The notes under the pieces: model-generated
The model's input: only the letters and a program-made list of their open reading frames with translations
Database searches by the model: none
What the model was told of the DNA's origin: nothing
DNA from: Streptomyces sp. RKAG293
GTDB lineage: Bacteria; Actinomycetota; Actinomycetes; Streptomycetales; Streptomycetaceae
NCBI RefSeq assembly: GCF_023701745.1
Contig: NZ_JAJOZB010000001.1
Span: forward strand, 6,557,001-6,621,000
DNA length: 64,000 nucleotides
Reading direction: 5' to 3'
In this document: in pieces, positions 25,203 to 34,192 of the stretch
How positions within the stretch are numbered: position 1 is the stretch's first letter
Layout of the letters: the number at the start of each line of letters is the position of its first letter
Position numbers and translations under genes: made by a program

Positions 25203-26424
25203 CCCAGGTGCGCAGGCCGCGTACCCCGCGCGCGGTGGCCAGCGAATCGGCGGTGTCGACGTACATGTCGTCGTGGTAGACCGCCGCCGCCACCGGCACC
25301 TCGTTGCGGGCCAGCTGAGCCGGGTCGTACAGGTCAGGCCAGCCCTCGCGCAGCGCCAGCCGGTCGGCCGCGGCGCGGAGCGGGACGAGCGCGGGGTCGC
25401 CGGTGAACATCCAGGGGTAGATCATCTCGCCGGTGAACAGCACCGGTCCCTGGCCCGCCAGTGCCTTGTCCACGTCGAACTGAGGGAACTCCAGATGCGC
25501 GGCCTGCGCCGCCCAGCCGGTGCCCGCGGCCGACACCGAGCGCTGCGCGTAGACCGACTCGTGGAGCACGGCGTACAGCGGATTGGCCGCGAACGACAGA
25601 TGACCCTGCGCCTCGGCGAGGAAGCCGTCCGAGAGCACCGGGCCGTCCGTGCCGGGAAGGAAGGCGTCCTCCAACAGGTAGTGCAGGGTGTGCGAGCCGG
25701 TGCCCGTGCCCAGCATCAGACCCAGCGACTGGAACGCCTCCGCGGTGAACCGGCCGCCGTCCGGCAGCGTCACGTCGTGGTCGCGCAGATGACGCGCGAC
25801 GGAGCGCGCTGCCTCCACGTCCCCGGGATAACGGTCGTAGTGCTCGGTGTTCTTGCGCTCCACCCGGGGGAACGCCGAGCGGTAGACGTCGCCGGCGCTG
25901 CTGCGCAGCCCCGGCAGACCGCCGGTGATGAACGCCTCCCGCAGACCGTCGGGGGCCAGCGACAGATAGGTCAGCGCGCAGAAGCCGCCGAAGCTCTGCC
26001 CCAGCAGGCTCCACCGGCCCTCGGCGCCGAGCAGTTCACGGCGGATCAGTTCGCAGTCCCGCACGATGGAGTCGGCCCGGAAGTGCGCGAGATACTCCGA
26101 CTGGGCGGCGCCGTCGCCGCGCGCGGGCAGGGTCTGCCGGTTGGCGGGGGTGGACCGGCCGGTGCCGCGCTGGTCGAGCAGCAGGACCCGGTAGTCGTCC
26201 AGGGCCCGGGTCAGCCAGCCGTCCCGGCCGAGCGGGCGCGGGGAGCGACCGCCGGGACCGCCCTGCAGGAACAGCAGCCACGGCAGCGGCTCGCCCTCCC
26301 GGCCCGCGGCCACGACTTCACGGGCGTACACCTGGATCCGCTCCCCGGTGGGGGCAGCGTGGTCGAGCGGTACGTCGAAAGCGTGGTCGGTCACAACGGT
26401 GCCGGGCTGGCGGTACACGGCCAT
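25114..26424 (-). CDS. Alpha/beta-hydrolase, proline iminopeptidase-like (S33 family)
   Basis: 436 residues. Oxyanion-hole LFLQGGPGGRSPRP, DQRGTGRSTP, nucleophile elbow LLGQSFGGFCAL with the Ser, and a C-terminal His in DEYEHDGLR. This matches proline iminopeptidases/aminopeptidases that release N-terminal Pro or other residues. No signal peptide, so cytoplasmic. ATG start with GAAAGAG upstream. It is convergent with the DUF4192 gene and divergent from a glycogen-debranching-type gene. Confidence 0.88.
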   Translation of the reverse strand: MAVYRQPGTVVTDHAFDVPLDHAAPTGERIQVYAREVVAAGREGEPLPWLLFLQGGPGGRSPRPLGRDGWLTRALDDYRVLLLDQRGTGRSTPANRQTLPARGDGAAQSEYLAHFRADSIVRDCELIRRELLGAEGRWSLLGQSFGGFCALTYLSLAPDGLREAFITGGLPGLRSSAGDVYRSAFPRVERKNTEHYDRYPGDVEAARSVARHLRDHDVTLPDGGRFTAEAFQSLGLMLGTGTGSHTLHYLLEDAFLPGTDGPVLSDGFLAEAQGHLSFAANPLYAVLHESVYAQRSVSAAGTGWAAQAAHLEFPQFDVDKALAGQGPVLFTGEMIYPWMFTGDPALVPLRAAADRLALREGWPDLYDPAQLARNEVPVAAAVYHDDMYVDTADSLATARGVRGLRTWVTDEYEHDGLRVSGGRVLDRLIRLVRGEL

Positions 26425-26528
26425 GGCGTCTCTTTCCGGTGGTGCGGGCGGATACCGGGGAAGCGATCCCTGTCCAGGAACGGTAGACGGGCCGTGACCC
26501 GGGTGCCCACACGGCCGTTCACCGGGAT

Positions 26529-28538
26529 GTGAACCCGCCGCCGACCGCCCCGACCGTTCCCGCTCCCACCGCCCTGACCAGGCCCGCTTCCGGCCCGCAG
26601 CCCGTGCACAGCTCGGTGATCTGTGTCGCCGCCCCTTCGCTCGTCGTCTCCGCCGAGGACGGACAGCTGCGAGGACAGGGGCTCGACGGTTTCTACCAGG
26701 AGGGCCGGCGGGTGCTGGCGCGCTGCGAGGTGCGGCTCGCGGGAGCCGAGCCGATCCCCGTGCTGGGCACGCTGCTCAGCGCGGACCGGGCGCGGTTCGT
26801 GGCGGTGGTCAGGATCCCGGGTGACACCGGACCCGATCCGGCGGTCACGGTGGAGCGGCTGCGGGACGCCGACGGTACCGAGCGGATCACCGTTCTCAAC
26901 ACCGGGCCGGCCGTGCTCCGGCTGCCGCTCGAAGTGGCACTGGGCACCGACCTCGCCGAACTCGGCGCGGCGGCCGCGGGGCGGGCGGGGCCCGATCTGC
27001 CGGCCAGCGTCTGTGACGCGGGGCTGCGCTGGTCGCATGCCGGTATCGGGGTCAGGGTCACCGCACGGCCGGCCCCCGCCGGCGTGCTGGCTTCGGCCGG
27101 CGTGCTGCGCTGGGAGCTGGCGGTGCCGCCCGGGGCCGCCCGGACCTTCGAACTGCGGGTGTCCCGGGAATCCGCGGCGCACGGGTCCGCGGTCTCCGCG
27201 CCCGTGCGCGGTGACCGGGCGCCCGTGCCCTGGTCCGCGGCGGAGTTGTCCGGCGACGACGCCAGGGGTGAGGCGCTGCTGCGGGGCAGTCTGGACGGCC
27301 TGCGGGCGCTCCTGCTACGCGACCCGGCGCGGCTCGCCGACGTCCATGTGGCGGCGGGCGCCCCCTGGCGGATGGGACTGGCGCCCGCCGACGCGCTGTG
27401 GACGGCCCGGATGCTGCTGCCGCTCGGCACCCGGCTGGCCGCCGGCACCCTGCGCACCCTCGCGCGGCTCCAGGACCGGGACAGCGGCCGGATCCCGGGT
27501 GTGCTGCGGCACTCGGGTCCGCATCTGCCGCCCACCTGCTCCGGCGTCGAGGCCACCCTGCTGTTCGTCACCGTCCTGGCGGAGGCCCGGCGCTGGGGGA
27601 TGCCGGAACGGGAGGCCGAGCTGCTGCTGCCCGCCGCCGAGCGCTGCCTCGGCTGGCTGCGCACGGTCGCGGACGCGGCGGGCTATGTGCCGGACCCCGC
27701 CCCCGGCGGCCCGCTCCGCTGCGAGGTGCAGGCCCACGCCCACCGGGCCGCGCTGCACGGCGCCGACCTCCTCGACGCGTACGGCCGCCCCGGAGCCGGC
27801 GCGTGGCGCGAGTACGCGGCGGGGCTGCGCGGGCGGTTCCAGGAGGACTTCTGGGTCGACGACCGCGGCGGCGGCCGGCCCGCCGCCGCGCTCACCCCCG
27901 GCGGCCGGCAGATGATCCATCTCGGCTCGGCCGCGGTCCACCTGCTCGACACCGGACTGCTCGGCGGCGGCACGCTCGCCGAGGGGCTGCTCGGCAAGGC
28001 GCGGACCGGGCAGCTGGCGCGGCTGCTCGGAGCCCCCGATCTCGACTCCGGATGGGGTCTGCGGACGCTCTCGGCCAGAGCACCGGGACACAGTCCGTTC
28101 GGCCACCGGGGTGGTGCGGTGCGGGTCCATGAGAGTGCCCTCGCCGTGTCGGGGCTGGCCGCCGCCGGCTACGAGAAGGAGGCGGCCGCCCTCCTGCGCG
28201 GCGTCCTGGACGCCGCCGGGACCTTCGGACGGCAGCTGCCCGAGATGTACGCGGGCGAACAGCGCGCCGCCGACCGGACACCGCTGCCGCACCCCACCGC
28301 CTGCCGTCCGTCCGCTGTCGCCGCCGCGGGCGCCGTCCATCTGCTGACCTCGCTCGCGGGAGTACGCCCCGACGCTCCCGGCGGCGTCGTCGCGGTACGG
28401 CCGATGAGTACCGCTCCGCTGGGCGCGGTGCGCTTCTCGGGGCTGCGGGTGGACGAGCAGCCGTTCGCGGTGCGGGTCAGCAGGCTCGGCATGGCGATGG
28501 TCGAGGAGGCCGCCCCCGCCCTCCAGCTCGGCGCGTGA
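26529..28538 (+). CDS. Glycogen-debranching-type protein (GDE N-terminal domain plus GH-like alpha/alpha barrel)
   Basis: 669 residues from a GTG. After a Pro-rich lead, residues ~40-230 form the GDE_N-bis domain (LRGQGLDGFYQEGRRVLARCEV) and ~250-650 an (alpha/alpha)6 amylo-alpha-1,6-glucosidase-like barrel (VHVAAGAPWRMGLAPADALW, DSGRIPGVLRHSG, GWGLRTLSA, PHPTACRPSAVAAAGAVHLL). Such proteins act on alpha-glucans or similar oligosaccharides in the cytoplasm; catalytic acids are not securely identified here and the substrate could be glycogen or trehalose-linked glucan. No ribosome site is obvious before the GTG. Confidence 0.82.
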   Translation: MNPPPTAPTVPAPTALTRPASGPQPVHSSVICVAAPSLVVSAEDGQLRGQGLDGFYQEGRRVLARCEVRLAGAEPIPVLGTLLSADRARFVAVVRIPGDTGPDPAVTVERLRDADGTERITVLNTGPAVLRLPLEVALGTDLAELGAAAAGRAGPDLPASVCDAGLRWSHAGIGVRVTARPAPAGVLASAGVLRWELAVPPGAARTFELRVSRESAAHGSAVSAPVRGDRAPVPWSAAELSGDDARGEALLRGSLDGLRALLLRDPARLADVHVAAGAPWRMGLAPADALWTARMLLPLGTRLAAGTLRTLARLQDRDSGRIPGVLRHSGPHLPPTCSGVEATLLFVTVLAEARRWGMPEREAELLLPAAERCLGWLRTVADAAGYVPDPAPGGPLRCEVQAHAHRAALHGADLLDAYGRPGAGAWREYAAGLRGRFQEDFWVDDRGGGRPAAALTPGGRQMIHLGSAAVHLLDTGLLGGGTLAEGLLGKARTGQLARLLGAPDLDSGWGLRTLSARAPGHSPFGHRGGAVRVHESALAVSGLAAAGYEKEAAALLRGVLDAAGTFGRQLPEMYAGEQRAADRTPLPHPTACRPSAVAAAGAVHLLTSLAGVRPDAPGGVVAVRPMSTAPLGAVRFSGLRVDEQPFAVRVSRLGMAMVEEAAPALQLGA

Positions 28539-28759
28539 GCGGCGGTGCTGCCCGCAGGCGGCCTGCAGACGGACCCCAGGCGGATCGCAGGCGTCCCGTG
28601 CGGCCATTGGGTGCACCCGTCGGCGTGTCGTCCCTGGGTGGCACCCCAGCACCGCCCCCCCCGGGCGACACCCCGGCACCCCTGTGGCCTGTGGGGCGGA
28701 CCGTGGCGGGGGAGACGGGGTGAAACAAGGGCGGGTGCAGGGGGCCATCCTGCTGTTTA

Positions 28760-28774
28760 TCGTCAGGCAGACGA
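28760..28774. promoter_or_regulatory. Inverted repeat just upstream of the Nudix/winged-helix gene -10
   Basis: TCGTC, spacer AGGCA, GACGA: a 15-bp dyad placed directly against the TATGAT -10. It is a plausible autoregulatory operator for the NrtR-like product. Confidence 0.45.
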
Positions 28775-28775
28775 C

Positions 28776-28781
28776 TATGAT
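28776..28781 (+). promoter_or_regulatory. Leaderless promoter -10 of the Nudix/winged-helix gene
   Basis: TATGAT, 6 nt before the ATG at 28788, with no Shine-Dalgarno. The rest of 28539-28775 holds GC-rich spacer with no gene. Confidence 0.55.
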
Positions 28782-28787
28782 CGCGCC

Positions 28788-29522
28788 ATGTCGCCCTACG
28801 ACCCGTCGGCCTTTCCACCCTTCGCCGTCACCGTCGACCTGGTCGTGCTCACGGTGCGGGACCACGCCCTGTGCGCGCTGGCCGTCCGCCGGGGCGAGCC
28901 GCCCTACCAAGGGCGCTGGGCGCTGCCCGGCGGGTTCGTCAGAGCGGACGAGGACCTGTCCCAGGCCGCGGCCCGTGAACTCGCCGAGGAGACCGGCCTG
29001 CGCGCCCAGAGCGGCGCGCATCTGGAACAGCTGGCCACGTACGGCGACCCGCACCGCGACCCCCGGATGCGGGTGGTCAGCGTCGCCCATCTCGTCCTGG
29101 CGCCCGATCTGCCCGCGCCCCGCGCGGGCGGCGACGCGCGCAGCGCCCGCTGGGCCCCGGTCGGCTCACTCCTGGAGCAGGACGGTTTCGACACGGCGGG
29201 CGAGGCCGCTCCGCTGGCCTTCGACCACGCGCGGATCCTGGCCGACGGTGTAGAGCGTGCCAGGTCGAAGATCGAGTACTCCTCGCTGGCAACCGCCTTC
29301 TGTCCGCCCGAGTTCACCGTCGGTGAGCTGCGGCGGGTGTACGAGGCGGTGTGGGGGGTGGCCCTCGATCCCCGCAACTTCCACCGCAAGGTGACGGGCA
29401 CCGTCGGATTCCTCGTACCGACCGGCGGTACGACGACCCGTCAGGGCGGCCGCCCCGCCCAGTTGTTCCAGGCCGGAGGGGCTGCTCTGCTCAATCCGCC
29501 CATGTTGCGACCAGAGGTCTGA
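28788..29522 (+). CDS. Nudix hydrolase-like regulator with C-terminal winged helix (NrtR family)
   Basis: 244 residues. Nudix box region GGFVRADEDLSQAAARELAEETGL is quoted in part: residues ~48-71 match GX5EX7REUXEEXGU, with the EE pair present. The C-terminal half (EFTVGELRRVYEAVWG, DPRNFHRKVTG) is the winged-helix of NrtR-type regulators that sense ADP-ribose or NAD intermediates. The Nudix catalytic glutamates look intact, so it may still hydrolyse. Target genes are unknown: no nad operon adjoins; its own promoter has a dyad at -10. The ABC transporter starts 22 nt downstream. ATG is leaderless-type. Confidence 0.82.
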   Translation: MSPYDPSAFPPFAVTVDLVVLTVRDHALCALAVRRGEPPYQGRWALPGGFVRADEDLSQAAARELAEETGLRAQSGAHLEQLATYGDPHRDPRMRVVSVAHLVLAPDLPAPRAGGDARSARWAPVGSLLEQDGFDTAGEAAPLAFDHARILADGVERARSKIEYSSLATAFCPPEFTVGELRRVYEAVWGVALDPRNFHRKVTGTVGFLVPTGGTTTRQGGRPAQLFQAGGAALLNPPMLRPEV

Positions 29523-29544
29523 TTTCGGGCGTTATGGTGCAAGG

Positions 29545-31295
29545 GTGATCCAGGCCATCGGATTGACCAGCATGCCCCGCCGTAACGGTCCGCCCGCGGT
29601 CGACGACCTCACCTTCGAGGTCCCCCCGGGCAGGTCACCGGCCTGCTCGGCGCGCCGGGCGCGGGAAAATCGACCACGCTGCGCCTGATGCTCGAACTCG
29701 AGGCGGGCCGGGGTGTCACTCTCTTCAACGGCACCCCCCTGCACGGGGTCCGGCACCCGAGCCGCGAGGTCGGCATCCTCCTGGGCGATGTGCCGGGGCA
29801 TCCCGGCCGCACCGCGCGGAACCATCTCCGTATGCTCACTGCCGCACTCGGCGTGCCGGCGGAGCGGGCGGACGAAGTGCTCGACGTCGTCGGCCTCACC
29901 GGCCTCGCGGACCAGCGGCTGAGCACCTACTCGCTGGGCATGGACCGGCGGCTCGGTCTCGGCGCGGCGCTCCTCGCCGAACCGCGGACCCTCTTCCTGG
30001 ACGAACCCTCGTTCGGTCTGACGCCCCGTGAAGCCGCCTGGGTGCACGCGCTGCTGCGGGCGTACGCGGCCGACGGCGGAGCCGTCCTGGTCACCGGGCG
30101 CGATGCCAAGGCGATGGCCAGGACCTCCGACCGGGTCGTCACGATCGACGGTGGCCGACTGGTGGCGGACCAGTCCGCCGAGGAGTTCACCCGCACCCGG
30201 CTGCGCCCGCACGTGGCCGTCCACTCCCCGCACGCCCAGCGGCTCGCCGGCGTACTGACCGACGGCGGCGCCGAGATCGCCACGGCGACCGGCAGCCGTC
30301 TGGTGATCTACGGCACCACCTCCGCGCACATCGGGGAGATCGCCTACCGGAACGGCATCCTGCTCCACCGGCTGGCCGACGAGGTCGCCGACCTCGGCCC
30401 GGTCGCCCCGCTGAGCCGCGCCGACGGTCGCGGACCCGCGGCGCCCCCGGCGGACCCCGCCGAGGCGCCTCCGGGGGAGCCCGCCGAGCCCGCCAGGATT
30501 CCCGCGCCGTCCAGAGGGGTCGTCGCGCCGGCCACCCCCGCCCAGCCGCTCCGGTACGAACTGCGCCGGCTCGGCGGAATCCGCACCCCGTGGTGGATCG
30601 CCGCGCTCTCCCTGCTCGCCTCGCTGGCCGGCGCCCTGGTTCTCTCGCGCACCGGGGCGACCTCGGCGCTGTCGATGATGTCCGGCTGGGTGCGGCAACT
30701 TCCGCTGCCCCCGGCCGCGATGGGCGCCGGCCTGCTGGGCGCGCTCGCCTACGGGCAGGAGTTCCGCTACCCGGCGCTGGCGCCCGCCCAGGTACCGGTG
30801 CCCCGGCGGCTGCGGCTGCTCGTCGCCAAGATGCTGGTGAGCGGTGCGGCGGCGCTGCTGCTCGCGGCCGTGGCCGCGGTGCTCGACACCGTCGTGCTCC
30901 GCACGATCCTCGGTCCCGGCGCGGTCCCGCTGCCCACCGACCGGCCCACGCAGGCGGCCGGCTGGGCGGCGCTGGCCGTCGGCTGTGCCTGGGCCGGGCT
31001 GCTGGCCGCCGGGCTCTTCCGCACCACCGCGCTCGGTGTGACGGCGGTGCTGGCGGTCCCGCTGGTCGTGGCCCCCGCGGTGGCGCTGGCGGTCCGCAGC
31101 CGCGCGGGAAGCCATCTCATCGAGGCGGCAGGGGCGCTGCTCAGCGTCCTCGGCGGCTGGCCCGGAGGCGTCGGCAGCACCGCGGCGGGGGTCACCGGGA
31201 GGGCCGTCCAACCGGTCGGCTGCGCCTTCGTGTTGTCGCTCACCGTGTTGCTGTGCGCCCACCTCGCAACGGTGTTGCGGGGGCGCGGACGTTGA
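29545..31295 (+). pseudogene. ABC transporter ATPase-permease fusion, interrupted by a -1 frameshift in a C6 tract
   Basis: Reading from GTG 29545 gives the start of an ABC ATPase (AIGLTSMPRRNGPPAVDDL) that runs off frame near 29622-29627 (six C) and stops at the TGA at 29687-29689; the other frame picks up at that C-tract with PPGQVTGLLGAPGAGKST (Walker A) and continues to 31295. Restoring one C joins both without loss, giving ~583 residues: ATPase (Walker B TLFLDEPSFGL, weak signature YSLGMDRR), Pro/Ala linker, and a C-terminal ~6-helix ABC-2-like permease from residue ~330. A standalone start at ATG 29688 would lack the P-loop. Either a real frameshift mutation, a contingency tract, or a sequencing error. 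Substrate unknown; adjoins whiH. Confidence 0.78.
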
Positions 31296-31360
31296 CGCCG
31301 CCCAACTCGCGGTCGGATAAACGGAACTGTCCCGCTGGCCTGTCATGCAGGGCGTTTCAT

Positions 31361-31368
31361 TCCGATAA
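31361..31368 (+). promoter_or_regulatory. Candidate sigma-WhiG -10 of the whiH promoter
   Basis: TCCGATAA matches the sigma-WhiG -10 GCCGATAA at 7 of 8. GTCA at 31342-31345 is a partial -35 (consensus TAAA) with 15-bp spacing. whiH is a known sigma-WhiG target in S. coelicolor. The start site would be near 31375, about 85 nt before the GTG. Confidence 0.55.
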
Positions 31369-31382
31369 AGCGTCAATTATCA

Positions 31383-31399
31383 GGTGATGAGCGCTCACC
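31383..31399. promoter_or_regulatory. Palindrome at the whiH transcription start, candidate WhiH operator
   Basis: TGAGCGCTCA (31388-31397) is a perfect 10-bp dyad, overlapping a GGTGA-N7-TCACC dyad. It lies ~10-25 bp after the predicted transcription start, where a GntR repressor would block its own promoter. Confidence 0.5.
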
Positions 31400-31460
31400 C
31401 TTTCGTGTGCTTTTCAGCAAAGCCCTCAAGGCCCGCCGTGGCATCGCCGACAAAGGATGC

Positions 31461-32357
31461 GTGAGTACCCTTGCGCACACCCTGATGACCACGGCTCGTT
31501 CCGCCGACTCCAGCATCGTCGGCCCGGCCGAGCTCGACCGCTACTCGTATGCCGACGCCTCAGGTGTCGACCGCCCCGGCCTTCCCTCCTGGGACGGCGC
31601 CGACTCGGACATGGGCCGCGTCGGCCGCAGGGCCGGCGGCAGCCGTGGCCGCGGGCTGCACGGCCAACTCGTCCAGCAGCTCGGACAGATGATCGTCTCC
31701 GGCGACCTGGGCGCCGACCGGCCGCTCGTCCCCGAGGAGATCGGTCAGCGTTTCGAGGTCTCCCGCACCGTGGTGCGCGAGTCCCTGCGCGTCCTTGAGG
31801 CCAAGGGCCTGGTCAGCGCCAGGCCCAACGTCGGGACCCGGGTCCGCCCGGTCGCCGACTGGAACCTGCTGGACCCCGACATCATCGAATGGCGGGCGTT
31901 CGGCCCGCAGCGTGACGACCAGCGCCGTGAACTGTTCGAGCTGCGCTGGACCATCGAGCCGCTCGCCGCACGGCTCGCCGCCGGCCACGGCCGCGAGGAT
32001 GTCCAGCAGCGCCTCTCCGACATGGTGGAGATCATGGGGCACGCCGCCGCCCAGGGCGACTCCCTGACGTTCTCCCGGGCGGACGCCGAGTTCCACTCCC
32101 TGCTCCTGCAGGTGGCCGGGAACCGGATGCTCGAGCACCTGGCCGGCATCGTCTCCTCCGCCCTGCACGTCTCGGGCGGCCCGGTCACCGGCTGCGAGCG
32201 GCCCGGCGAGCCCGCCGTGACCCTGCACCGGCGGATCGTCGACGCGCTCGCGTCGGGCGACGGCGCCGGCGCCGAGGCCACGATGCGCCAGCTGCTCGCC
32301 GTGCACACCGAGGTCGCCGCGACCGACCACGTCGTCCCGGCGCCGCGCGAGCACTGA
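31461..32357 (+). CDS. whiH: WhiH, GntR-family sporulation regulator
   Basis: 298 residues from the GTG at 31461, with AAAGGA just upstream; it fits the ~295-residue S. coelicolor WhiH and its N-terminus STLAHTLMTTARSAD is as I recall from that protein. HTH of the FadR/GntR type: GLHGQLVQQLGQMIVSGDLG, then EIGQRFEVSRTVVRESLRVL; C-terminal FCD-like effector domain (WTIEPLAARLAAGH, RADAEFHSLLLQVAGN). WhiH acts in aerial hyphae to promote sporulation septation and represses itself. The upstream sigma-WhiG-like promoter and palindrome fit that model. Followed by a perfect terminator hairpin and then hrdB, the conserved order in Streptomyces. Confidence 0.93.
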   Translation: MSTLAHTLMTTARSADSSIVGPAELDRYSYADASGVDRPGLPSWDGADSDMGRVGRRAGGSRGRGLHGQLVQQLGQMIVSGDLGADRPLVPEEIGQRFEVSRTVVRESLRVLEAKGLVSARPNVGTRVRPVADWNLLDPDIIEWRAFGPQRDDQRRELFELRWTIEPLAARLAAGHGREDVQQRLSDMVEIMGHAAAQGDSLTFSRADAEFHSLLLQVAGNRMLEHLAGIVSSALHVSGGPVTGCERPGEPAVTLHRRIVDALASGDGAGAEATMRQLLAVHTEVAATDHVVPAPREH

Positions 32358-32372
32358 CCGTACGGCCGAACC

Positions 32373-32410
32373 GCCGCCGGCCCCGGACCCGACGGTCCGG
32401 GGCCGGCGGC
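32373..32410 (+). terminator. Terminator hairpin after whiH
   Basis: Perfect 17-bp GC stem (GCCGCCGGCCCCGGACC with its exact complement) closed by a CGAC tetraloop; no T-run. It insulates hrdB. Confidence 0.85.
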
Positions 32411-32488
32411 AGCCCATGCGCGAAGAGTGTCCCGCTATCCGATAAGTACAGTTGGTATGGGGTGTGACTCGGGCCACGTGGGCCGGGC

Positions 32489-32515
32489 GTAACGCTTGGC
32501 GAGGCAGCGCGATGA
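32489..32515 (+). promoter_or_regulatory. Possible ECF-type promoter of hrdB
   Basis: GTAACG at 32489-32494 and CGATGA at 32510-32515, 15 bp apart, about 100 bp before the start codon. hrdB is transcribed largely by the ECF sigma ShbA in S. griseus; assigning these hexamers to it is an inference from spacing alone. Confidence 0.3.
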
Positions 32516-32616
32516 CTTAAGAGGTGATGGCCGCACAAGGAATAGCAGCGAGAGTTCTGACGCTGTGTTCCTGAGCGGTTCCACCGAGTCGTTCCCATCG
32601 TTCCGAGAGGTTGTTC

Positions 32617-34173
32617 GTGTCGGCCAGCACATCCCGTACGCTCCCGCCGGAGATCGCCGAGTCCGAGTCTCTGATGGCGCTCATCGAGCGGGGTAAGGCT
32701 CAGGGGCAGATCGCCGGCGACGACGTGCGTCGGGCCTTCGAAGCGGACCAGATTCCGGCAACCCAGTGGAAGAACGTTCTGCGCAGCCTCAACCAGGTCC
32801 TCGATGAGGAAGGTGTGACGCTGATGGTCAGTGCCGCTGAGGAGCCCAAGCGCACTCGGAAGAGCGTCGCAGCCAAGAGCCCGGCGAAGCGCACCGCCAC
32901 CAAGACGGTCGTCACCAAGGCCACCGTCGCCAAGAAGACCGTCGCCGCCAAGGCCGCCACCGCTCCCGCGGGGGCTGTCGAGGCCGAGACGGTGGATTCG
33001 GTCGAAGAATCCGACGCACCCGCCGCGAAGACGGCGGCCAAGAAGACGGCGGTCAAGAAGACCGCCGCCAAGAAGACGGCGGCCAAGAAGACCGCCGCCA
33101 AGAAGACCTCGGGTGACGACGAGGCCGCCGACGGTGAAGAAGCCGACGAGACGACCACGCCCGGCAAGGGTGACGAGGAGTCGGACAAGCCCGAGTCCGA
33201 GAGCTTCGTGCTCTCCGACGACGACGAGGACGACGCTCCCGCCCAGCAGGTCGCGGTGGCCGGTGCCACCGCCGACCCGGTCAAGGACTACCTGAAGCAG
33301 ATCGGCAAGGTTCCGCTGCTCAACGCGGAGCAGGAGGTCGAGCTCGCCAAGCGCATCGAGGCCGGCCTGTTCGCGGAGGACAAGCTGGCGGCGGCTGACA
33401 AGCTCGCTCCCAAGCTCAAGCGCGAGCTGGAGATCATCGCCGAGGACGGCCGCTGGGCCAAGAACCACCTGCTGGAGGCCAACCTCCGTCTCGTGGTCTC
33501 GCTGGCCAAGCGTTACACCGGCCGCGGCATGCTCTTCCTGGACCTGATCCAGGAGGGCAACCTGGGCCTGATCCGTGCGGTCGAGAAGTTCGACTACACG
33601 AAGGGTTTCAAGTTCTCCACGTACGCCACGTGGTGGATCCGCCAGGCGATCACCCGCGCGATGGCCGACCAGGCCCGCACCATCCGTATCCCGGTGCACA
33701 TGGTCGAGGTCATCAACAAGCTGGCCCGCGTGCAGCGCCAGATGCTCCAGGACCTGGGCCGCGAGCCCACCCCGGAGGAGCTGGCCAAGGAACTCGACAT
33801 GACCCCCGAAAAGGTCATCGAGGTCCAGAAGTACGGCCGTGAGCCGATCTCCCTCCACACCCCGCTGGGTGAGGACGGCGACAGCGAGTTCGGAGACCTC
33901 ATCGAGGACTCCGAGGCGGTCGTGCCGGCCGACGCGGTCAGCTTCACGCTCCTGCAGGAGCAGCTGCACTCGGTGCTCGACACCCTGTCCGAGCGGGAGG
34001 CGGGCGTGGTCTCCATGCGCTTCGGCCTCACGGACGGGCAGCCGAAGACGCTCGACGAGATCGGCAAGGTCTACGGGGTCACGCGCGAGCGGATCCGCCA
34101 GATCGAGTCGAAGACGATGTCGAAGCTTCGGCACCCGTCGCGCTCGCAGGTGCTGCGCGACTATCTGGACTGA
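32617..34173 (+). CDS. hrdB: HrdB, principal (group 1) RNA polymerase sigma factor
   Basis: 518 residues from GTG 32617 with GAGAGG 6 nt upstream; the N-terminus ([15 protein letters not shown]) matches Streptomyces HrdB (~511). A Lys/Ala/Thr-rich region follows (AAKKT-type repeats, ~residues 80-165), then an acidic stretch. Sigma regions: 1.2 [20 protein letters not shown]; 2.1-2.4 [54 protein letters not shown]; 3 [13 protein letters not shown]; 4.2 [18 protein letters not shown]. Essential for vegetative transcription. The 15-bp repeats coding the AAKKT blocks are annotated separately. Start-to-stop frame is intact. Confidence 0.97.
   Translation: MSASTSRTLPPEIAESESLMALIERGKAQGQIAGDDVRRAFEADQIPATQWKNVLRSLNQVLDEEGVTLMVSAAEEPKRTRKSVAAKSPAKRTATKTVVTKATVAKKTVAAKAATAPAGAVEAETVDSVEESDAPAAKTAAKKTAVKKTAAKKTAAKKTAAKKTSGDDEAADGEEADETTTPGKGDEESDKPESESFVLSDDDEDDAPAQQVAVAGATADPVKDYLKQIGKVPLLNAEQEVELAKRIEAGLFAEDKLAAADKLAPKLKRELEIIAEDGRWAKNHLLEANLRLVVSLAKRYTGRGMLFLDLIQEGNLGLIRAVEKFDYTKGFKFSTYATWWIRQAITRAMADQARTIRIPVHMVEVINKLARVQRQMLQDLGREPTPEELAKELDMTPEKVIEVQKYGREPISLHTPLGEDGDSEFGDLIEDSEAVVPADAVSFTLLQEQLHSVLDTLSEREAGVVSMRFGLTDGQPKTLDEIGKVYGVTRERIRQIESKTMSKLRHPSRSQVLRDYLD
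33031..33105 (+). repeat. Five-copy 15-bp coding repeat inside hrdB
   Basis: Units ACSGCSGYCAAGAAG (S = C or G, Y = C or T) at 33031, 33046, 33061, 33076 and 33091 encode [10 protein letters not shown] five times in a row. The length is a multiple of 3, so copy-number change would keep frame and change only the basic linker length. Confidence 0.85.
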
Positions 34174-34192
34174 TCCTTCCGAATCCAGCGGA

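Noticed and set aside
32438-32445. Second TCCGATAA before hrdB as sigma-WhiG promoter
   Set aside because: No TAAA-like -35 at proper spacing; probably chance.
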